DNA of 64,000 nucleotides from an uncultured Porphyromonas sp. GTDB taxonomy: Bacteria > Bacteroidota > Bacteroidia > Bacteroidales > Porphyromonadaceae. Shown here piece by piece: positions 22,694 to 31,264 of the stretch. Positions within the stretch are counted from its first letter, which is position 1; each line of letters starts with the position of its first letter. The position numbers were made by a program, and so were the translations under genes. The notes beneath the pieces are model-generated. The model did no database searches. It was not told the origin of the DNA and saw nothing but the letters and a program-made list of their open reading frames with translations. The stretch covers positions 62,001-126,000 of the forward strand of contig NZ_CALHVI010000056.1 of assembly GCF_938039215.1 (NCBI RefSeq), given 5' to 3'.

Positions 22694-22777
22694 GACCTAT
22701 GGTGGATCGCCTCTGCGACCTACTGTGGGTCGTCTCGACGACCTACCGTGGGTCGCCAAGACGACCTACAGTAGGTT
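22694..22777. repeat. phased palindrome array, four units at 23-bp steps
   Basis: Four 15-bp dyads: 22694-22708 (decayed GACCTATGGTGGATC), 22717-22731 (GACCTACTGTGGGTC), 22740-22754 (GACCTACCGTGGGTC), 22763-22777 (GACCTACAGTAGGTT). Centres 22701, 22724, 22747 and 22770 give exact 23-bp steps. The array ends in TTTTT on the right; read from the other strand it begins AAAACCTACTGT like the array at 45411. It lies between the divergent fabI and 22937 genes. A small GGGGCT-CCAA-AGCCCC hairpin follows at 22786-22801. Confidence 0.92.
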
Positions 22778-22879
22778 TTTAAAGGGGGGCTCCAAAGCCC
22801 CGTTGTATAAAGGATTTTGGATGCCCCCTTTTCCTCAGCCTATGAGACCCTCTCGAAGCGCCCCAAAGAGGCTTTTTAT

Positions 22880-22887
22880 TAACTTTG
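22880..22887 (+). promoter_or_regulatory. -7 element TAACTTTG of the 22937-25144 operon
   Basis: TAnnTTTG match. It leaves a leader of about 43 bases before the ATG at 22937 and argues against the more upstream in-frame start at 22913. Confidence 0.6.
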
Positions 22888-22936
22888 TGACAAGAATCAC
22901 GGCTATACCCCAATGGGTAGGCCCTATATAAGTATT

Positions 22937-23269
22937 ATGGCAGAAGAAGATCTCCTAGGATATGATGATGCCGCCTCCGTGGCCTTCATCCGCAACTATA
23001 TCCCCCAAGAACTCAAAGAGCTCCTCAGTGACGATGATATCGTCTACTTTGTAGACCTCATCTATGACTACTATGAGAGCCGTGGCTACATCAGTGACGA
23101 CGATGATCTCTCGGATGAGGAGCCTATCGAGGTCGATGAGGACGAACTCGTCGACTATGTCGTGCGCAATGCTAAGAAGGATGGCGTGGGTAAGTTCGAC
23201 CCCGACCAGATCCGCTTCATCGTACAGGGTGAGCTGGAGTATTGCGAGAGCATCAACCTCTTCGACTAA
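22937..23269 (+). CDS. small acidic conserved hypothetical protein, 110 aa
   Basis: Product starting MAEEDLLGYDD, very acidic, with an Asp/Glu-rich stretch at residues 53-75 (SDDDDLSDEEPIEVDEDEL) and no membrane segment. The ATG at 22937 is preferred over 22913 because of the promoter position and the Asp-rich start. I do not recognise a named function; similar acidic proteins are found in other Bacteroidales. It is followed 8 bp later by trmB, and then mrp, in what appears to be one operon. Confidence 0.75.
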   Translation: MAEEDLLGYDDAASVAFIRNYIPQELKELLSDDDIVYFVDLIYDYYESRGYISDDDDLSDEEPIEVDEDELVDYVVRNAKKDGVGKFDPDQIRFIVQGELEYCESINLFD

Positions 23270-23277
23270 GCTAGCCG

Positions 23278-24024
23278 GTGGGAAAGAATAAGCTGGCGAA
23301 GTTCGCCGAGATGGAGACCTTCCCCCATGTCTTCCAGTATCCCTTTGCTCGCCTCCAGCAAGAGTCCTTCCCTCTGAAGGGACGCTGGCGAGAGGAATTC
23401 TTCCACAATGATCATCCCATCGTCCTCGAGCTAGGGTGCGGTAAGGGCGAATACACGGTAGGTCTCGGAGAGCTCTACCCCGAGAAGAACTTCATCGGGG
23501 TAGATGTCAAGGGTGCCCGCATCTGGACGGGGGCTAAGGCCTCCCACGAAGCAGGGATGACCAACGTGGCCTTCCTACGTGGAGAGATCGAGTCGCTGAC
23601 GAGCTTCTTCGCTCCAGGCGAGGTGGATGAGATATGGATCACCTTCCCCGATCCCCAGATGAAGAAGGTGACCAAGCGTCTGACCTCATCACGCTTCCTC
23701 CTTCGCTACCTCGAGGTACTACGCCCCGGAGGCTCTATCCATCTCAAGACAGATAGCCCCTTCCTCTACACCTATACGAAGGCCTTCGTCGAGCTGAACA
23801 AGCAGACCATCCTCGTCGACAAGGACGACCTCTACGACGGTGCCTTTGATGACAAGATCCTTGGCATCAAGACCTACTACGAGCGCCAGTGGCTGAGTCG
23901 TGGTCTGACGATCAAGTACCTGCACTTCATCCCCGAGGTGCCCGAGGGAGGCTATGTAGAACCAGATATCGAGATCGAGCCCGACAGCTACCGTAGCTTC
24001 AGCCGCTCTCGTCGAGTCCAATAG
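23278..24024 (+). CDS. trmB: tRNA (guanine-N7-)-methyltransferase
   Basis: A 248-residue SAM-dependent methyltransferase making m7G46 in tRNA. It has the SAM-binding LELGCGKGEYTVGL, the GVDVKGARIW motif and the TrmB signature ITFPDPQMKKVTKRL. The start is GTG at 23278, 8 bp after the preceding stop; the next in-frame ATG (MetETF) would remove 10 residues. It is followed 7 bp later by the Mrp gene. Confidence 0.95.
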   Translation: MGKNKLAKFAEMETFPHVFQYPFARLQQESFPLKGRWREEFFHNDHPIVLELGCGKGEYTVGLGELYPEKNFIGVDVKGARIWTGAKASHEAGMTNVAFLRGEIESLTSFFAPGEVDEIWITFPDPQMKKVTKRLTSSRFLLRYLEVLRPGGSIHLKTDSPFLYTYTKAFVELNKQTILVDKDDLYDGAFDDKILGIKTYYERQWLSRGLTIKYLHFIPEVPEGGYVEPDIEIEPDSYRSFSRSRRVQ

Positions 24025-24031
24025 GCAAACT

Positions 24032-25144
24032 ATGGCCATCACACTATATCCTAACCTCATCCTTGATGCCCTAAGGAAGGTGCGCTACCCTGGTACGGGT
24101 CAAGACCTCGTCACCGCAGGGATGGTCGAGGATGATATCCGTATCGAAGGCATGAAGGTCAGCTTCTCGTTGATCTTCGACAAGCCTAATTCACCCTTCA
24201 TCAAGTCAGTCATCAAGGCTGCCGAAAAGGCTATATTGACCTACGTCAGCTCCGAGGTAGAGATCGAAGGGAATATCCGTGCTAAAGTCCCAGAAGTAAT
24301 GCCCCAAGAAGCCCTTCCCCTCCTACCGAAGGTGAAGAATACGCTAGCGATCTTCTCGGGTAAGGGAGGTGTGGGCAAGAGCACCATCTCTGCCAATCTA
24401 GCCGTCGCTCTCGCACAAGAGGGATATAAGGTCGGGCTCCTAGATGCTGACATCTTCGGCCCTTCGCAGCCGAAGATGTTTGGCTGTGAGGATGCACGCC
24501 CCATCCTTGAGGATGTCGACGGGCGTGAGCTCATCGCTCCCGTAGAGCGCTTCGGTGTACGCATGCTCTCCATAGGCTTCTTCGTTAATAAGGAGAGCCC
24601 CGTGCTCTGGCGAGGAAGCATGGCAAGCAATGCCCTCAAGCAGCTCCTCACCGAGACTAATTGGGGCGAGCTGGATTACCTGCTCATCGACCTGCCTCCA
24701 GGGACGAGTGATATTCACCTGACCTTGGTGCAGACCCTTGGACTCACGGGGGCACTCATCGTCACGACCCCTCAGCAGGTAGCCCTAGCAGATGCCATCA
24801 AGGGCGTGGGGATGTTCCTCGACGAGCATGTCCAGGTACCCATCATTGGCCTTGTGGAGAACATGGCTTGGTTCACTCCTGCCGAACTTCCCCAGAATAG
24901 GTACTATATCTTCGGTCGTGATGGTGGCAAGGAACTTGCCGAGGAACTTGACATACCCCTTCTGGGGCAAATACCGCTCATCCAGAGCATCTGTGAGCGT
25001 GGTGACGGCGGAGAACCGATCGCCACAGACCGAGAGAGTCTGATGGGGATCTACTTCCGCACACTCGCACGCAACGTGGCCGAGCAGATCGAGCAGCGCA
25101 ATGCTTCGCAGGCTCCCACCCAGCGTGTAGAGATCCATAAATAA
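24032..25144 (+). CDS. Mrp/NBP35-type iron-sulfur cluster carrier ATPase
   Basis: A 370-residue protein: an N-terminal DUF59/MIP18 domain (residues about 8-85), then a P-loop ATPase with the deviant Walker A SGKGGVGKST (about residue 109) and the LLDADIFGPSQPKMFG and LLIDLPPGTSDIHLTL blocks of the ApbC/Mrp family. It is thought to load Fe-S clusters onto apoproteins. I did not see the C-terminal CxxC of some family members; the seen Cys residues are SICERGDG and GCEDARP. Last gene of the 22937 operon. Confidence 0.93.
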   Translation: MAITLYPNLILDALRKVRYPGTGQDLVTAGMVEDDIRIEGMKVSFSLIFDKPNSPFIKSVIKAAEKAILTYVSSEVEIEGNIRAKVPEVMPQEALPLLPKVKNTLAIFSGKGGVGKSTISANLAVALAQEGYKVGLLDADIFGPSQPKMFGCEDARPILEDVDGRELIAPVERFGVRMLSIGFFVNKESPVLWRGSMASNALKQLLTETNWGELDYLLIDLPPGTSDIHLTLVQTLGLTGALIVTTPQQVALADAIKGVGMFLDEHVQVPIIGLVENMAWFTPAELPQNRYYIFGRDGGKELAEELDIPLLGQIPLIQSICERGDGGEPIATDRESLMGIYFRTLARNVAEQIEQRNASQAPTQRVEIHK

Positions 25145-25583
25145 GAGAAGAGTCTAGAGCAGTGGGGCGGTCTGTCGCGCCTCCTCCCCTCTAGGGAGCG
25201 AGGTGAGGAACGTCCGGGCAACATAGAGCACCATACTTCCTAACGGGAAGCTATCCGTGAGGGTAGGTAGATGTAACAGAGAATGACAGCCACAGGAGCG
25301 ACAGCCCCCGTGGTGATGGTGAAAAGGTGAGGTAAGAGCTCACCGGAGTGTATAGCAATATATGCTGCCGTACATCCTATGGGTTGCAAGGTCATGTAAA
25401 CCGACGCTACGAGGGTTGCTCGCCCCATGTCGGAGGGTAGACCGCACGAGGTAGTAGGCGACTACTATCCTAGATAAATGACAGACACTCCCTAGAGGGC
25501 GACCCTTAGGGAGCACAGAACTCGGCTTATAGCTCCACTGCTTCTAGTTCTCTTTCTCGTATCTTCCTTAGCCCCTAGAGACT
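25145..25583. other. intergenic region between mrp and the YihY gene
   Basis: 439 bp. It holds a possible transporter remnant (25240-25428, minus) and two hairpins: a TAGTAG-GCGA-CTACTA dyad at 25453-25468 and CTCCCTAGAGGG with CCCTTAGGGAG at 25488-25513. No TAnnTTTG element was found close to the YihY start. Confidence 0.5.
25240..25428 (-). pseudogene. possible C-terminal remnant of an EamA/DMT-family transporter
   Basis: The 62-residue minus-strand frame reads VASVYMTLQPIGCTAAYIA, then a GE pair, a hydrophobic stretch and CYIYLPSR. This pattern (residues after SVY-LQP, a helix, GE, another helix) matches the last two helices of EamA drug/metabolite exporters. Two stop codons (TAG TAG) stand in frame upstream of the Met and no further transporter sequence is recognisable, so this would be a decayed fragment. 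Resemblance is judged by eye. Confidence 0.4.
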
Positions 25584-26933
25584 ATGTCCAGCATCCTACG
25601 ACGTATAGAAGCTCGTACCCTCGGAGCGTGGCGCTTCGTGACACTCGATATGTGGCGACTCAGCAGAGATACCCTCTCTGCTCCGTACCGCATCCTAGTG
25701 GCTACCCTGCGCGTCCTCTATATGACGGTCACGGCCTATATCGATGAGGGGATAGGTACGCTGGCTAGCTCGCTTACCTATAGCACGGTACTCTCCCTTG
25801 TACCTATACTAGCTGTCATCATCGGTATTGCCAAGGGCTTTGGCCTGCAGGAGACCGTGCGTCAGGCTCTGACCAATGCCTTACCAGGACATGAGGTAGA
25901 GTTTGAGAAGACCTTTACCTACGTAGAGAACTACCTAGCACAGGTACAGGGTGGACTCTTCATCGGAGTGGGGCTCGTGGTGCTCTTCTACACGGTCTTG
26001 ATGCTGATCTCCACAATCGAAGATGCCTTCAACCGACTCTGGCAAGCACCCTATCCTCGCTCTTGGTCCCGACGGATCATCAACTATCTGGGAGCATTCA
26101 TCCTCTTCCCCCTTCTTCTGACGGTATCCAGTGGTACGACGATCTTCCTCTCGACCCTAAGCCATACCTACCTCGGTGAGCTGGGAGTCGTCTCGACCCT
26201 CACAACACAGATCCTCGAGCTCGTACCCTATGTGCTGATCATCCTCGCCTTCGCAGGACTGTACTTCGCCGTACCTAATGTACGGGTACACTTCATCCCA
26301 GCGCTGGTGGCAGGAGTGATCGCAGGGATCGCCTTCCAGATCTTCCAAGCCCTCTACATCAATGGGGTGCTCTGGATCTCCCGATACAATGCCATCTATG
26401 GGAGCTTCGCTGCCGTGCCGCTTGCCCTGCTCTGGATCCAGCTTTCTTGGATCATCGTCCTCCTAGGAGCGCAGATCTCCTACTCGATGCAGCATGTATG
26501 GCACTTCACCTCCCCGCCTACCTCTCGCCCCCTCTCTCGTCGCTATGCCGACACGATCTTCATCGCACTGGTAGCTCGCATCACTGCTCGCTATGCGTCG
26601 GAGGATGCTGAGCCCTATCGTGCAGAGACCTTGGCTGCCGTCTGCGACCTTCCTCTGAGACAGACGCAGGAAGCCCTTGGGCAACTGCTCCGCATGGGGA
26701 TCATCATCGAGGTGAACTACGGTCGTGACGAAGTCGAAGGAGGCTATTACCACCCCAACATCGCCCCAGACCGACTCACCCTCGGCCTACTACTAGAGAC
26801 CATCGACCACCACGGGAGCGAAGTCCTTCCCCTCAAGCTCACGGGTGCACATGCCGCTGCTTGGCAAGCTCGAGCACAAGCCTACTCGGGACTGCGGGAG
26901 CGCTCAGATCTTCTCCTTAGAGATCTCATCTAG
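25584..26933 (+). CDS. YihY/BrkB family membrane protein with C-terminal winged-helix-like domain
   Basis: A 449-residue protein with six hydrophobic segments between about residues 50 and 310, including the family blocks LASSLTYSTVLSLVPILAV and YGSFAAVPLALLWIQLSW. Residues about 325-449 are soluble and look like a winged-helix fold (TLAAVCDLPLRQTQEALGQL, then MGIIIEVN), as in Bacteroidota members once mis-called RNase BN. Function unknown; it is not a ribonuclease. It precedes lrgAB by 40 bp. Confidence 0.9.
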   Translation: MSSILRRIEARTLGAWRFVTLDMWRLSRDTLSAPYRILVATLRVLYMTVTAYIDEGIGTLASSLTYSTVLSLVPILAVIIGIAKGFGLQETVRQALTNALPGHEVEFEKTFTYVENYLAQVQGGLFIGVGLVVLFYTVLMLISTIEDAFNRLWQAPYPRSWSRRIINYLGAFILFPLLLTVSSGTTIFLSTLSHTYLGELGVVSTLTTQILELVPYVLIILAFAGLYFAVPNVRVHFIPALVAGVIAGIAFQIFQALYINGVLWISRYNAIYGSFAAVPLALLWIQLSWIIVLLGAQISYSMQHVWHFTSPPTSRPLSRRYADTIFIALVARITARYASEDAEPYRAETLAAVCDLPLRQTQEALGQLLRMGIIIEVNYGRDEVEGGYYHPNIAPDRLTLGLLLETIDHHGSEVLPLKLTGAHAAAWQARAQAYSGLRERSDLLLRDLI

Positions 26934-26973
26934 CTAATAGAAGAGCATCAGCACCCAATCATACCGTACGCTT

Positions 26974-27324
26974 ATGCAAACGCTCATTAAGATATTCTTC
27001 ATTTTCTTCTTCTTCTGGCTCGGGGAGTTCATCTCGTACCTGCTCGGGGAATTCGTCCCAGGCAGTGTCATCGGGATGATCTTGCTTTTCCTCGCCCTCC
27101 AGATGAAGCTCATCAAAGAAGAGCACGTCGACACCCCTGCCAAGGCATTCACCGACAATATGGGACTCTTCTTCATCCCTGCAGGAGTGGGGCTCATGGC
27201 TCAGATGGATATCGTGCTCGCCAACTGGTGGGTCATCCTCGTAGCTGTCGTAGTCAGCTCCATCCTAGTCATCGCTTCGGTGGCCTATGTGCAGGAACAA
27301 ATGGAAAGGAGGCGTAAAGGATGA
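26974..27324 (+). CDS. lrgA: CidA/LrgA family holin-like membrane protein
   Basis: A 116-residue protein with four hydrophobic segments and the family signature YLLGEFVPGSVIGMILLFLAL followed by FFIPAGVGLM. LrgA/CidA proteins are proposed holin-like modulators of murein hydrolases, or transporters of pyruvate-like metabolites, acting with LrgB. The ATGA overlap with lrgB indicates translational coupling. Confidence 0.92.
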   Translation: MQTLIKIFFIFFFFWLGEFISYLLGEFVPGSVIGMILLFLALQMKLIKEEHVDTPAKAFTDNMGLFFIPAGVGLMAQMDIVLANWWVILVAVVVSSILVIASVAYVQEQMERRRKG

Positions 27325-28016
27325 TCACTCATTTCTTCCAGAGCGAGGTCTTCACGATCATGTTCGTCATCGGCCTCTACCTCATCAATATCAAGATCTA
27401 TCGACGGGTACGCTTCCCCTTGCTTCACCCCGTCCTCTTCACCATCATCGAGCTGATTGTAGTGTTGATGACGCTACATATCCCCTACACTACCTTCCAG
27501 CAGGGAAGCCGTATGATCCACTTCATGCTCGGGCCATCCGTCGTCTCCCTCGGCTACATCCTCTATCAGCAGGTAGCGCACCTGAAGAAGAATGCCATCT
27601 CCATCGTCTTGGCGATCACAGTCGGAGCGATCATAGGTATTGCCTCGATCGTCGGGATCGGACATCTCCTTGGAGTAAAGCAAGACCTCATCGCCTCCCT
27701 TGCCCCTAAGTCTGTGACTACACCTATTGCTATGGAGCTAGCGGGCAACAACGGGGGGATACCAGGGCTCACAGCGGTGATCGTCGTCTGTGCGGGGATC
27801 CTAGGGAGCATCATCGGCCCTCCGATCATGAAGCTGATGAAGATCAAGAGCCCCGTTGCTAAGGGGCTTGCCCTTGGAGCTTCTTCTCATGGTATCGGCA
27901 CGGCAGCTGCCATCCAGATGGGAGCCATCGAAGGGGCACTCAGCGGGCTAGCCATCGGGATCATGGGGCTAATCACCTCGCTCCTCCTACCGCTCTTCTC
28001 TCGCTGGTTCGGTTAG
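27321..28016 (+). CDS. lrgB: LrgB/CidB family membrane protein
   Basis: A 231-residue membrane protein with six to seven hydrophobic segments. SVTTPIAMELAGNNGG and GASSHGIGTAAAIQMG are the LrgB signatures. It overlaps lrgA by 4 bp and forms the usual two-component unit. No LytR-type regulator is nearby. Confidence 0.95.
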   Translation: MITHFFQSEVFTIMFVIGLYLINIKIYRRVRFPLLHPVLFTIIELIVVLMTLHIPYTTFQQGSRMIHFMLGPSVVSLGYILYQQVAHLKKNAISIVLAITVGAIIGIASIVGIGHLLGVKQDLIASLAPKSVTTPIAMELAGNNGGIPGLTAVIVVCAGILGSIIGPPIMKLMKIKSPVAKGLALGASSHGIGTAAAIQMGAIEGALSGLAIGIMGLITSLLLPLFSRWFG

Positions 28017-28088
28017 CGGAGGGCTACCCCCTTCTCTAGGGAAGCCCACCAAGAAGCTCACGGATCGCCTCATCCAATCCACAAAGAC

Positions 28089-29429
28089 ATGCACTGGGAA
28101 CAATTACTCTCCGACCGACGGCTCGGAGCTGATGCCACAGAGCGTCACAAGGCGCAGGGACTCGCACGAAGCGACTTCGAGCGGGACTATGACCGTCTGG
28201 TCTTCTCCCCTCCTTTTCGTCGCCTGCAGAATAAGACGCAGGTCTTCCCTCTACCAGGGAATATCTTCGTTCACAACCGTCTGACCCATAGCCTCGAGGT
28301 AAGTTGCCTCGGGCGCTCCCTCGGGAATATCGTCGGCGACAGCCTAGCGGGACGCTACCCCAAGGCACAAGAGATCCCTTTTCGCTCGGGTATCAGTGCG
28401 ATCGTCAGTGCAGCCTGCCTTGCTCACGACATGGGCAATCCTCCCTTCGGACACAGCGGTGAGCGTGCCATCAGCGCCTACTTCAAGGAAGGCAATGGTC
28501 AGCGCTGGGAGGCGCTCGTCCGAGAAGAAGGCGGACGCTGGGAGGACTTCCTCTTCTTCGAGGGGAATGCCAATGCGTTCCGTCTGCTGACCCATCAGTT
28601 CAAGGGGCGGCGCTCTGGGGGCTTTGCTCTCACCTATAGCACCATCGCCAGCATCATCAAGTATCCTTATAGTAGTCTGTCGGCTCAAGGGAAGAGTAAG
28701 TTTGGCTTCTTCGCCACAGAAGAGGAGACGATACGCGAAGTCGCCACAGAGCTTGGCCTAAAGCAACTTGGGGATGACCCACTGCGCTACGCACGCCACC
28801 CGCTCGTCTACCTAGTAGAAGCGGCGGATGATATTTGCTACCAGATCATGGATATCGAGGATGCGTGCAAGCTCCACATCCTCAGCTACGACGAAGCACA
28901 AGGGTTGATCCAAGCCTTCTTCGCCGATGAAGAGCTCCGTGAGATCCAGCACGTAGCCAATACTATCGGTGATCCCAACGAACGGATGGGCTACCTGCGC
29001 TCCAAGGCGATTAACCTGCTGGTCGAGGAGGCTGCTTCGCTCTTCCTCGATGCCGAAGAAGCGATCCTGGCTGGCACGTTTGAGGGAAGCCTTATCCAGC
29101 ATCTCTCGCCCCGATTGCTTTCTGCCTACCAAGCATGTAGCCGCACTGCCTATGCCAAGATCTATTCCGCTCGAGAAGTCGTCGATGTAGAGCTCGCAGG
29201 GCATCGGATCTTCTCGGCTCTGCTGGATCAGCTCATCGAAGCGCAGATGCATCCCGATCATCTATACAGCCGTACGCTTCTCAGCCGCGTAAGTAGCCAG
29301 TACGAGATGAATCATCCGACCGTCTACGGCCGGATCCAGTCTTCGCTAGACTACATCTCTGGGATGACGGACATCTATGCACTTGATCTCTACCGTCGGA
29401 TCACGGGCATGAACCTGCCCGCTGTCTAG
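28089..29429 (+). CDS. dgt: deoxyguanosinetriphosphate triphosphohydrolase (dGTPase)
   Basis: A 446-residue HD-domain enzyme that releases triphosphate from dGTP. The metal-binding HD residues appear as TRLTHSLEVS-type NRLTHSLEVS (about 59-68), ACLAHDMGNPPFGHSGE (about 113-129) and the later AADDICYQIMD Asp. N-terminal RSDFERDYDRLVFSPPFRRLQNKTQV is typical. It lies 72 bp after lrgB without an obvious promoter of its own. Some relatives also have defence roles against phage, but nothing here points to that. Confidence 0.93.
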   Translation: MHWEQLLSDRRLGADATERHKAQGLARSDFERDYDRLVFSPPFRRLQNKTQVFPLPGNIFVHNRLTHSLEVSCLGRSLGNIVGDSLAGRYPKAQEIPFRSGISAIVSAACLAHDMGNPPFGHSGERAISAYFKEGNGQRWEALVREEGGRWEDFLFFEGNANAFRLLTHQFKGRRSGGFALTYSTIASIIKYPYSSLSAQGKSKFGFFATEEETIREVATELGLKQLGDDPLRYARHPLVYLVEAADDICYQIMDIEDACKLHILSYDEAQGLIQAFFADEELREIQHVANTIGDPNERMGYLRSKAINLLVEEAASLFLDAEEAILAGTFEGSLIQHLSPRLLSAYQACSRTAYAKIYSAREVVDVELAGHRIFSALLDQLIEAQMHPDHLYSRTLLSRVSSQYEMNHPTVYGRIQSSLDYISGMTDIYALDLYRRITGMNLPAV

Positions 29430-29455
29430 AGCATCCGCTCCTGAGGCGAAATAAC

Positions 29456-29463
29456 TACCTTTG
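29456..29463 (+). promoter_or_regulatory. -7 element TACCTTTG of manA
   Basis: TAnnTTTG match 26 bp after the dgt stop and 36 bp before the manA start. Confidence 0.55.
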
Positions 29464-29499
29464 CGAAGAATTTAATTATCCATATAACTAAGCGTTAGC

Positions 29500-30495
29500 A
29501 TGTCCATACAAAGCCTTTATCCGCTGACCTTCGAACCTCTTCTCAAGGAGGTCATCTGGGGCGGTCAAGCCATCCGTCCGTTCAAGGGTCTCGAGCCCGA
29601 CGAGAAGAAGATCGGTGAAAGCTGGGAGATCTCCCATGTTGATGATAATTACTCCGTGGTTGCCGAAGGGGAGCTCGCAGGCAAGAGCCTTGACGAACTG
29701 ATCCAGATCTATGGCGATCGGCTCGTAGGGAAGAGCGTCCTTGAGCGCTTCGGTCGTCGCTTCCCGCTCTTGATCAAGTTCATCGACGCACGTGATTACC
29801 TTTCGATCCAGGTGCATCCCGATGATGCTCTGGGCTTGGCACGACACAATTCCTTCGGGAAGACCGAGATGTGGTACGTGATCAGTGCGACCCCTGGGGC
29901 TAAGCTCTACAGTGGGTTCGCCGTCCAATCTTCTCCCGAAGACTACGTGCGCCGCATCGAAGAGGGTACGATCGTCGAAGCGCTTGCCGAGTACGAAGTT
30001 CGTCCTGGCGATGTCTTCTTCCTTCCTGCGGGTCGAGTGCATGCCATCGGGGCAGGCTGCTTCATCGCCGAGATCCAGCAGACCTCCAACATCACCTACC
30101 GCATCTACGACTACGATCGTACGGACGCAGAGGGCAACAAGCGCGAGCTCCACACCGAGCTTGCCAAGGACGCTATCGATTACCACCTCGAGCAGGATTA
30201 CCGCACGGCTTATACGCCAGCCCTCGACCAGCCCGTCGAACTGGTCTCTTGCCGCTACTTCGAGACGAACCTGCTGGATCTGGATGCACCGCTCTCTCGT
30301 GACTGGTCGTCGCTGGATAGCTTCGTGATCTACATCTGCATGGAGGGCAAGGTCAGCCTACGTGATGCTTCGGGTCACGAAGTCAAGCTGCATCAGGGTC
30401 AAAGCGTGCTCGTCCCTGCGGAGAATCCTTCGCTCACGCTCGTGCCCGAGGGCAAGGTCAAGCTTCTGGAGACCTACATCCCCAGCGCGAAGTAG
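29500..30495 (+). CDS. manA: class I mannose-6-phosphate isomerase
   Basis: A 331-residue cupin-type zinc enzyme interconverting fructose-6-P and mannose-6-P, feeding GDP-mannose and cell-surface glycans. Metal ligands are visible in SIQVHPDD (Gln and His), KTEMWYV (Glu) and FLPAGRVHAIG (His), with AEIQQTSNITYRIYDYDR as the signature. The length fits the short Firmicutes/Bacteroidota class. merR follows 20 bp downstream. Confidence 0.95.
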   Translation: MSIQSLYPLTFEPLLKEVIWGGQAIRPFKGLEPDEKKIGESWEISHVDDNYSVVAEGELAGKSLDELIQIYGDRLVGKSVLERFGRRFPLLIKFIDARDYLSIQVHPDDALGLARHNSFGKTEMWYVISATPGAKLYSGFAVQSSPEDYVRRIEEGTIVEALAEYEVRPGDVFFLPAGRVHAIGAGCFIAEIQQTSNITYRIYDYDRTDAEGNKRELHTELAKDAIDYHLEQDYRTAYTPALDQPVELVSCRYFETNLLDLDAPLSRDWSSLDSFVIYICMEGKVSLRDASGHEVKLHQGQSVLVPAENPSLTLVPEGKVKLLETYIPSAK

Positions 30496-30515
30496 TCGAA
30501 GGCAGCCTTACCGCT

Positions 30516-30836
30516 ATGGCACGTCGTCTCTTCCACCGCATCAAGGAGGTCGCCCACCAGCTCGGCGAACCCGTTTCGACCATCCGTTATTGGGAGAGTG
30601 TCTTTCCGCAGATCGATCCGCACACCACGCCCAAGGGGGTGCGCCAATACACGGAGAAGGACATCGAGACCTTCCGAGCCATCCGCTATCTTCTACGGGA
30701 GAAGGGGATGACGATCGAAGGGGCGATCAGCCAGCTCAACATCAAGCAGACGAGCCTTGAGCTACGCAGCGACACGCTGAATCAGCTTCGGCAGATCCGC
30801 CAGCAGCTCCAAGCGCTTCGCAAGGCTTTGGACTAA
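30516..30836 (+). CDS. short MerR-family transcriptional regulator
   Basis: A 106-residue protein: a MerR winged helix (residues 1-70, with FHRIKEVAHQLGEPVSTIRYWES and the wing KGVRQYTEKDIETFRAIRYLLREKGM) followed by a short dimerisation helix and no effector domain. This short form is common in Bacteroidota; the ligand and targets are unknown. It is co-transcribed with manA and followed by a strong hairpin. Confidence 0.9.
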   Translation: MARRLFHRIKEVAHQLGEPVSTIRYWESVFPQIDPHTTPKGVRQYTEKDIETFRAIRYLLREKGMTIEGAISQLNIKQTSLELRSDTLNQLRQIRQQLQALRKALD

Positions 30837-30877
30837 GCTCTTCGAGGAAGGGCATTCTCCTTCCTCTCTAAGCACGG

Positions 30878-30915
30878 GTAGCCCCCTCTTTCCGCTCAGG
30901 GAAAGAGGGGGCTAC
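30878..30915. terminator. terminator after merR
   Basis: A perfect 16-bp stem, GTAGCCCCCTCTTTCC with GGAAAGAGGGGGCTAC, loop GCTCAG. It lies 41 bp after the merR stop. Confidence 0.8.
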
Positions 30916-31000
30916 GTGTATCTAGCGACCAACGCCAGCGCCTTCTCTGCTGGCTCGATCGCCTGATCAGGGAGGCTAGGCTTTGAAGGAAAACGAGCTC

Positions 31001-31190
31001 CTTCCGCAAGGCTAAAAATCGCCCTGCGGAGAGAGCAAAATTTCCTTGCGGAAGAAAATAAATTTCCTTCCGCAAGAAAAAATATTTTCTTCCGCAAGGA
31101 AATAAATTTCTTTGCGGAAGGAAATTTACCGCCTTGCGGGAGCGCCAAATTTTTCATGCGCACGCAAGGAAATTTCTATGCGCACGAAAA
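31001..31190. repeat. A/T-rich island B: 22-bp-phased dyads, nine units
   Basis: The core words (CCGC, GCGG, then GCGC) start at 31004, 31026, 31048, 31070, 31092, 31114, 31136, 31158 and 31180: nine positions at exactly 22-bp steps. Between cores lie GAAAATTTC-, GAAATAAATTTC- or GAAAAAATATTTTC-type linkers, so A and T tracts recur every two helical turns. The block 31063-31128 matches island A. The last two units have switched from GCGG to GCGC cores. It lies between the convergent merR and ABC-permease genes. Confidence 0.95.
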
Positions 31191-31264
31191 TTTATCGCTG
31201 TGCCCTCGCAAGCGACTTGGAGAGCGAAGAGGTGTGAGCGGGAAAGGGAAGAAGCGCCTTCGCC

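Noticed and set aside
22694..22777. Array as a transcribed multi-hairpin RNA
   Set aside because: Stems of 6-7 bp with 1-3 base loops are weak, and mismatches are of both G.T and A.C type on one strand, so no single RNA strand is favoured.
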